A model generated the notes under the pieces. The model worked only from the letters and a program-made list of their open reading frames with translations. It made no database searches and was not told where the DNA came from. From Streptomyces regalis (lineage in GTDB: Bacteria > Actinomycetota > Actinomycetes > Streptomycetales > Streptomycetaceae), in the NCBI RefSeq assembly GCF_001509475.1, contig NZ_LLZG01000023.1, positions 1-38,201 of the forward strand: 38,201 bases of DNA. The letters run 5' to 3'. Below, one piece after another: positions 35,255 to 38,201 of the stretch; position 1 is the first letter of the stretch, and each line of letters begins with the position of its first letter. The position numbers were made by a program, and so were the translations under genes.

Positions 35255-35284
35255 GACACAGCCCTTGTGACCAGGGACACAGCC
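35255..35284. promoter_or_regulatory. Direct repeat GACACAGCC, two helical turns apart
   Basis: GACACAGCC occurs at 35255-35263 and again at 35276-35284, start to start 21 bases. That spacing places both copies on the same DNA face, as expected for a dimeric regulator such as PucR. The link to PucR is inferred. Confidence 0.4.
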
Positions 35285-35400
35285 GGAACACAGCTCCGCA
35301 GACGCCGGTCACCATGTGCCGGCCCGCCGGACGGGCCGCTCACCACACGACCCTCCTGGATCCATCGTAGATTTCGAGACAAAGAACGGCGGCGACGAGA

Positions 35401-37074
35401 ATGCGGCTGCGCGCACTGCTGGACACCGACGCGCTGGGCCTCAAGCTGCTCGGCGGCGAGGAAGAGCTGGATCGCACCGTGCGCGGTGTGATGACCACCG
35501 ACCTCAGGGACCCCAGCCGCTATCTCTCGGGCGGTGAGCTGGTGCTCACCGGGCTGGCCTGGCGCAGGGACGCCACGGACTCCGAGCCGTTCGTGCGCCT
35601 CCTGGTGCAGGCCGGCGTGGCCGCCCTGGCGGCCGGTGAGGCGGAACTGGGCGACATCCCCGACGACCTGGTGCTGGCCTGCACCCGGCACCGTCTGCCG
35701 CTCTTCGCGGTGCACGAGTCGGTGGCGTTCGCGACGATCACCGAGCATGTCGTACGGCAGGTCAGCGGCGAGCGGGCCGGGGACCTCGCGGCCGTCGTGG
35801 ACCGCCACCGCCGGATGATGACGTCGGGCCCGGCGGGCGGCGGCCCGGACGTCGTCCTCGACCTCCTCGGCTCGGACCTGGACCTGCGGGCGTGGGTGCT
35901 GGCGCCGACCGGACGGCTCATCGCGGGCTCGAAGGTGGGGGGCCCGGCGCTGCCCGCGGACATGTGCGCGAAGCTGGCGGCGGAGCACCTGTCGGCCGCC
36001 CGCACGGGCCGTCGCGGCCCCCATCGCATGACCATCGGCAGCACGCCGTACTCCCTGTTCCCGATCCGCAGCAGCGGCCGCTCCCCGCGGGCCTCGCGGG
36101 ACGTGCGCGAGACGGTGCTGTCGGACTGGCTGCTGGCCGTGGAGGCGGACGCGAGCGACTGGCCCGAGGAGCGGCTCGACCTGCTCCAGGGCGTCACCCA
36201 GCTGATCGCGGTGGAACGGGACCGCAGGGACGCGGCCCGCACGGTGCGCCGCCGGCTCGCGCAGGAGGTCCTGGAGCTGGTCCAGACGGGCGCGGCGCCC
36301 GCGGAGATCGCCGCGCGCCTGCGGGTCGCGGCGCCGGTGCTGCTGCCCGGCCTGGGGGCGGCCCCGCACTGGCAGGTGGTGGTGGCCCGCGTCGAGTGGG
36401 AGGGCGGGGACACCGAGCCCGGACCGATCGCCCAGTCCCTGCTGGAGGAGATCCTGGTCGACCCGCTCGCGACCGGCCCCGAGCCGTCCGACCGTATCGC
36501 CGTGGCCCACACCGGCGACGAGGCCATCGCCCTCGTCCCCCTGCCGGCGGTCTCGTCGGAGCACGACGGCTCCGAAGCGGGGATCCACGCGGACGCCCTC
36601 CTCGACTCGATCCGGGACGCGCTGTCGGCGGGCCTGGACGGCGACGGCCGGGTCACGCTCGGCGTGAGCGCGGCGGTGCACTCGGCGGAGGGCCTGCGCG
36701 GCGCCCTGGAGGAGGCCCGCCACGCCCGCCGGGTCGCGGCGGCCCGCACGGGCCGGGTCTGCGCGGCAGGCCACCAGGAGCTGGCCTCCCACGTCCTCCT
36801 GCTCCCCTTCGTGCCGGACGACGTACGGCGAGCCTTCACGGCCCGCCTCCTGGACCCGCTGCGCGACTACGACCGCCGCCACCGCGCCGAACTGATCCCC
36901 ACCCTGGAAGCCTTCCTCGACTGCGACGGCTCCTGGACCCGCTGCGCGACCCGGCTGCATCTGCACGTCAACACACTGCGCTACCGAGTGGGGCGGATCG
37001 AGCAGTTGACGAGCCGGGACCTCTCCCGACTGGAGGACAAGCTGGATTTCTTCTTGGCATTGCGGATGAGTTGA
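35401..37074 (+). CDS. pucR: PucR-family regulator of purine catabolism
   Basis: The 557-residue product has an N-terminal PucR domain (about 5-125, LRALLDTDALGLKLLGGEEE), a middle GGDEF-like CdaR region (about 300-420) and a C-terminal helix-turn-helix of the PucR/CdaR type (LEAFLDCDGSWTRCATRLHL then HVNTLRYRVGRIEQL, about 500-540). In Bacillus PucR activates purine catabolic genes in response to purine-derived signals. Here it is divergent from the dehydrogenase operon, which supports the same role. The ATG has only a weak ribosome site (GACGAGA). A terminator hairpin follows the stop. The symbol is given by family and context, not by proven orthology. Confidence 0.88.
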   Translation: MRLRALLDTDALGLKLLGGEEELDRTVRGVMTTDLRDPSRYLSGGELVLTGLAWRRDATDSEPFVRLLVQAGVAALAAGEAELGDIPDDLVLACTRHRLPLFAVHESVAFATITEHVVRQVSGERAGDLAAVVDRHRRMMTSGPAGGGPDVVLDLLGSDLDLRAWVLAPTGRLIAGSKVGGPALPADMCAKLAAEHLSAARTGRRGPHRMTIGSTPYSLFPIRSSGRSPRASRDVRETVLSDWLLAVEADASDWPEERLDLLQGVTQLIAVERDRRDAARTVRRRLAQEVLELVQTGAAPAEIAARLRVAAPVLLPGLGAAPHWQVVVARVEWEGGDTEPGPIAQSLLEEILVDPLATGPEPSDRIAVAHTGDEAIALVPLPAVSSEHDGSEAGIHADALLDSIRDALSAGLDGDGRVTLGVSAAVHSAEGLRGALEEARHARRVAAARTGRVCAAGHQELASHVLLLPFVPDDVRRAFTARLLDPLRDYDRRHRAELIPTLEAFLDCDGSWTRCATRLHLHVNTLRYRVGRIEQLTSRDLSRLEDKLDFFLALRMS

Positions 37075-37082
37075 GCCCCCCG

Positions 37083-37102
37083 CGAGGCCTCCCGAGGCCT
37101 CG
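37083..37102 (+). terminator. Terminator of the PucR gene
   Basis: A perfect 8-bp stem CGAGGCCT/AGGCCTCG closes a 4-base loop CCCG, starting 9 bases after the TGA at 37072-37074. Confidence 0.75.
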
Positions 37103-37140
37103 TGCGGAGGGCACCAAGTGCCGCCGCTGTCCCACGACTT

Positions 37141-37156
37141 TGTGAAATCCTTCACC
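37141..37156. promoter_or_regulatory. Rex-like operator
   Basis: TGTGAAATCCTTCACC matches 11 of the 13 fixed positions of the Streptomyces Rex consensus TGTGAAC-N3-TTCACA. Its core GTGAA-N4-TTCAC is a perfect inverted repeat. It lies about 100 bases before the next gene start, a promoter-proximal position. Control by the NADH/NAD+ ratio is inferred. Confidence 0.4.
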
Positions 37157-37253
37157 CACCCTCTTGGCCGGGCGCGCGGATTCGTGCTGAGATGCCGCCA
37201 CCACTCAACAGCTCGATGGCGTGCTCGGGGAGGGCGAGGTGGCGTATACCGCC

Positions 37254-38027
37254 ATGTCTGGTAACGGAACGACCGCCGGTGACGATCCACTCCAGACCGC
37301 GGTATGGCGGCTGCGCTCACGCGCTTGCTGGGCGGACGCGGCGGCCCTGCTACAGCCGGTGACCGCGCAGACCGCGCTGCAGCGGGCGTCGCTGCTGGTG
37401 GAGCGCTGTCTCTACACCGAGCAGGGCTGGGAGGAGGCCGAGGACGCGCTGCGCACGGCCGAGGCGCTCGCTCACGGTGACGACGAACGGGGCGCGGCCG
37501 CTTGTGAACGCGGGCAACTTGCCTACGCGGCGACACTGCACGGAGTGCGCGACCGGGCCGACGAGGCGCGGGCCGCGCTGGGGCGGGCGGCGGCGCTGAT
37601 CCCTCCGGGGGCGGCGGGCAGGGCTCTGCTCGACTTCCGGCGGGGACTTCTGGCGGAGAACCTGGCGCGGTCACCGCAGGCGGCGCGGGCGGCGTACCGC
37701 CGGGCACACGCGGGTGCGACGGCGCATGCCGATCCGCTCCTGCTGTCCTTCACCTGGCGCCACCTGGCCGGGCTTGCCCTGCGGGACGGGGAGTTGGCGG
37801 AGGCGCGGCACGGTTTCGCCGAATCCCTCCGTATCCGAGAGGAGTTGGGCTATCTGGTGGGCACGGCGCCCGCGCTGGCGTCTCTCGCCGATGCGGAGAC
37901 CGAGCCGGAGGCCGCACGGCTGCGTGAGGAGGCCCGTCGGCTGTTCCGGCTGCTGGGCGGGGTGCCGACCTGGCTGGCCCGGCAGTTGGCGCCTACGCCG
38001 CCGGCGGCGGGGGCGGCGACGGCGTGA
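37254..38027 (+). CDS. Helical (TPR-like) repeat protein of unknown function
   Basis: The 257-residue product is almost all alpha-helical, Ala/Arg/Leu-rich, with repeating helix pairs of TPR type, such as RASLLVERCLYTEQGWEEAE, AAACERGQLAYAATLHGVRD and HLAGLALRDGELAEARHGFA. No signal peptide, membrane helix or catalytic motif is visible. ATG 37254 is the conservative start; GTG 37239 (GGGGAGGG 4 bases upstream) has the best ribosome-site spacing and adds 5 residues, and GTG 37221 adds 11. TPR proteins are usually scaffolds; a possible Rex site upstream hints at redox-linked expression. No partner is visible in the window. Confidence 0.75.
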   Translation: MSGNGTTAGDDPLQTAVWRLRSRACWADAAALLQPVTAQTALQRASLLVERCLYTEQGWEEAEDALRTAEALAHGDDERGAAACERGQLAYAATLHGVRDRADEARAALGRAAALIPPGAAGRALLDFRRGLLAENLARSPQAARAAYRRAHAGATAHADPLLLSFTWRHLAGLALRDGELAEARHGFAESLRIREELGYLVGTAPALASLADAETEPEAARLREEARRLFRLLGGVPTWLARQLAPTPPAAGAATA

Positions 38028-38089
38028 CGTGCGGGCGTACAACGTCCCTGCCGTATTTCCTCGCCCCCGCCGCCCCTACCCGTCCCATC

Positions 38090-38201
38090 CCCCAGGGGCT
38101 CTGCCCCTTCGACCCCGCCAGGGGGCTGCCGCCCCCTGGACCCCCGCTTCGGCCCTGAACGGGCCTCGTCCTCAAACGCCGGACGGGCTGAAATGCACGG
38201 A
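38090..38201. repeat. Common Streptomyces intergenic repeat with hairpins (runs off window)
   Basis: The stretch contains CCCAGGGGCTCTGCCCC, the strong hairpin at 38118-38139, a second small hairpin GGCCC-TGAAC-GGGCC (38151-38165), and CAAACGCCGGACGGGCTGAA. I recognise this as an intergenic element repeated many times in Streptomyces chromosomes. It follows the TPR-like gene with a 62-base gap and no gene in it. Confidence 0.7.
38118..38139 (+). terminator. Strong hairpin in the terminal intergenic repeat
   Basis: A perfect 9-bp stem CCAGGGGGC/GCCCCCTGG closes the loop TGCC, about 90 bases after the TPR-like gene. It probably ends transcription of that gene. Confidence 0.65.

Larger units (their letters stand above)
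35024..35400. other. 377-base divergent gap between dehydrogenase operon and PucR gene
   Basis: No gene is convincing here. The gap must hold promoters in both directions. Besides the two sites listed separately (35213-35240 and 35255-35284), it has a moderately AT-rich stretch around 35185-35245 that stands out from its surroundings. I could not place a confident -10/-35 pair on either strand. Confidence 0.5.

Overview
This is a high-GC actinobacterial chromosome segment, almost certainly Streptomyces. Third codon positions are nearly all G or C, GTG and TTG starts are frequent, stop/start overlaps (ATGA, GTGA, TGATG) link operon genes, SpoIIE-type PP2C phosphatases are abundant, and typical Streptomyces interspersed palindromes are present. 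All assignments come from reading the sequence and recalled family knowledge; no database search was run.

Layout. (1) 1-260: the 3' end of a gene coding a Lys/Pro hexapeptide-repeat tail, then a terminator. (2) 260-895: decayed DNA, then a palindrome that reappears in the LysR promoter. (3) 896-10261: an MFS transporter, a LysR regulator, and a divergent seven-gene operon (FAH-family protein, cyclase/formamidase-like hydrolase, FAD monooxygenase, ACMSD-like amidohydrolase, extradiol dioxygenase, second FAH-family protein, SDR). This reads as a peripheral plus meta-cleavage pathway for a hydroxylated aromatic, possibly a flavonoid-like phenolic. The ATCCA-N5-TGGAT palindrome occurs both upstream of the transporter and between the LysR gene and the operon, so the transporter probably belongs to the same regulon. 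(4) 10262-10628: remnant of an MFS efflux pump. (5) 10629-20483: four PP2C/SpoIIE phosphatases with PAS, GAF, cache or membrane sensing parts, two also carrying an RsbW-like ATPase domain, with an IclR regulator among them. (6) 20511-22520: a Tat-exported flavin amine oxidase resembling Streptomyces L-glutamate oxidase. (7) 22750-25758: two secreted GH43 enzymes (CBM13 and AbfB/CBM42 modules) for arabinan or arabinoxylan. (8) 25808-28240: SRPBCC protein, a methyltransferase whose 5' end is damaged, and an orphan LanC-like protein. (9) 28183-37074: a purine module with xdhC, an NCS2 permease, three xanthine dehydrogenase-type subunits and a divergent PucR regulator. (10) 37075-38201: terminator, Rex-like operator, helical-repeat protein and a common Streptomyces intergenic repeat.

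The best candidate for an undescribed system is the 3353-10261 catabolic operon with its LysR regulator and transporter. Second is a family of GGGGGTCCCCCC...GGGGGAG palindromes that has entered coding DNA at least three times, adding residues in frame to two proteins and apparently removing the start of a third.
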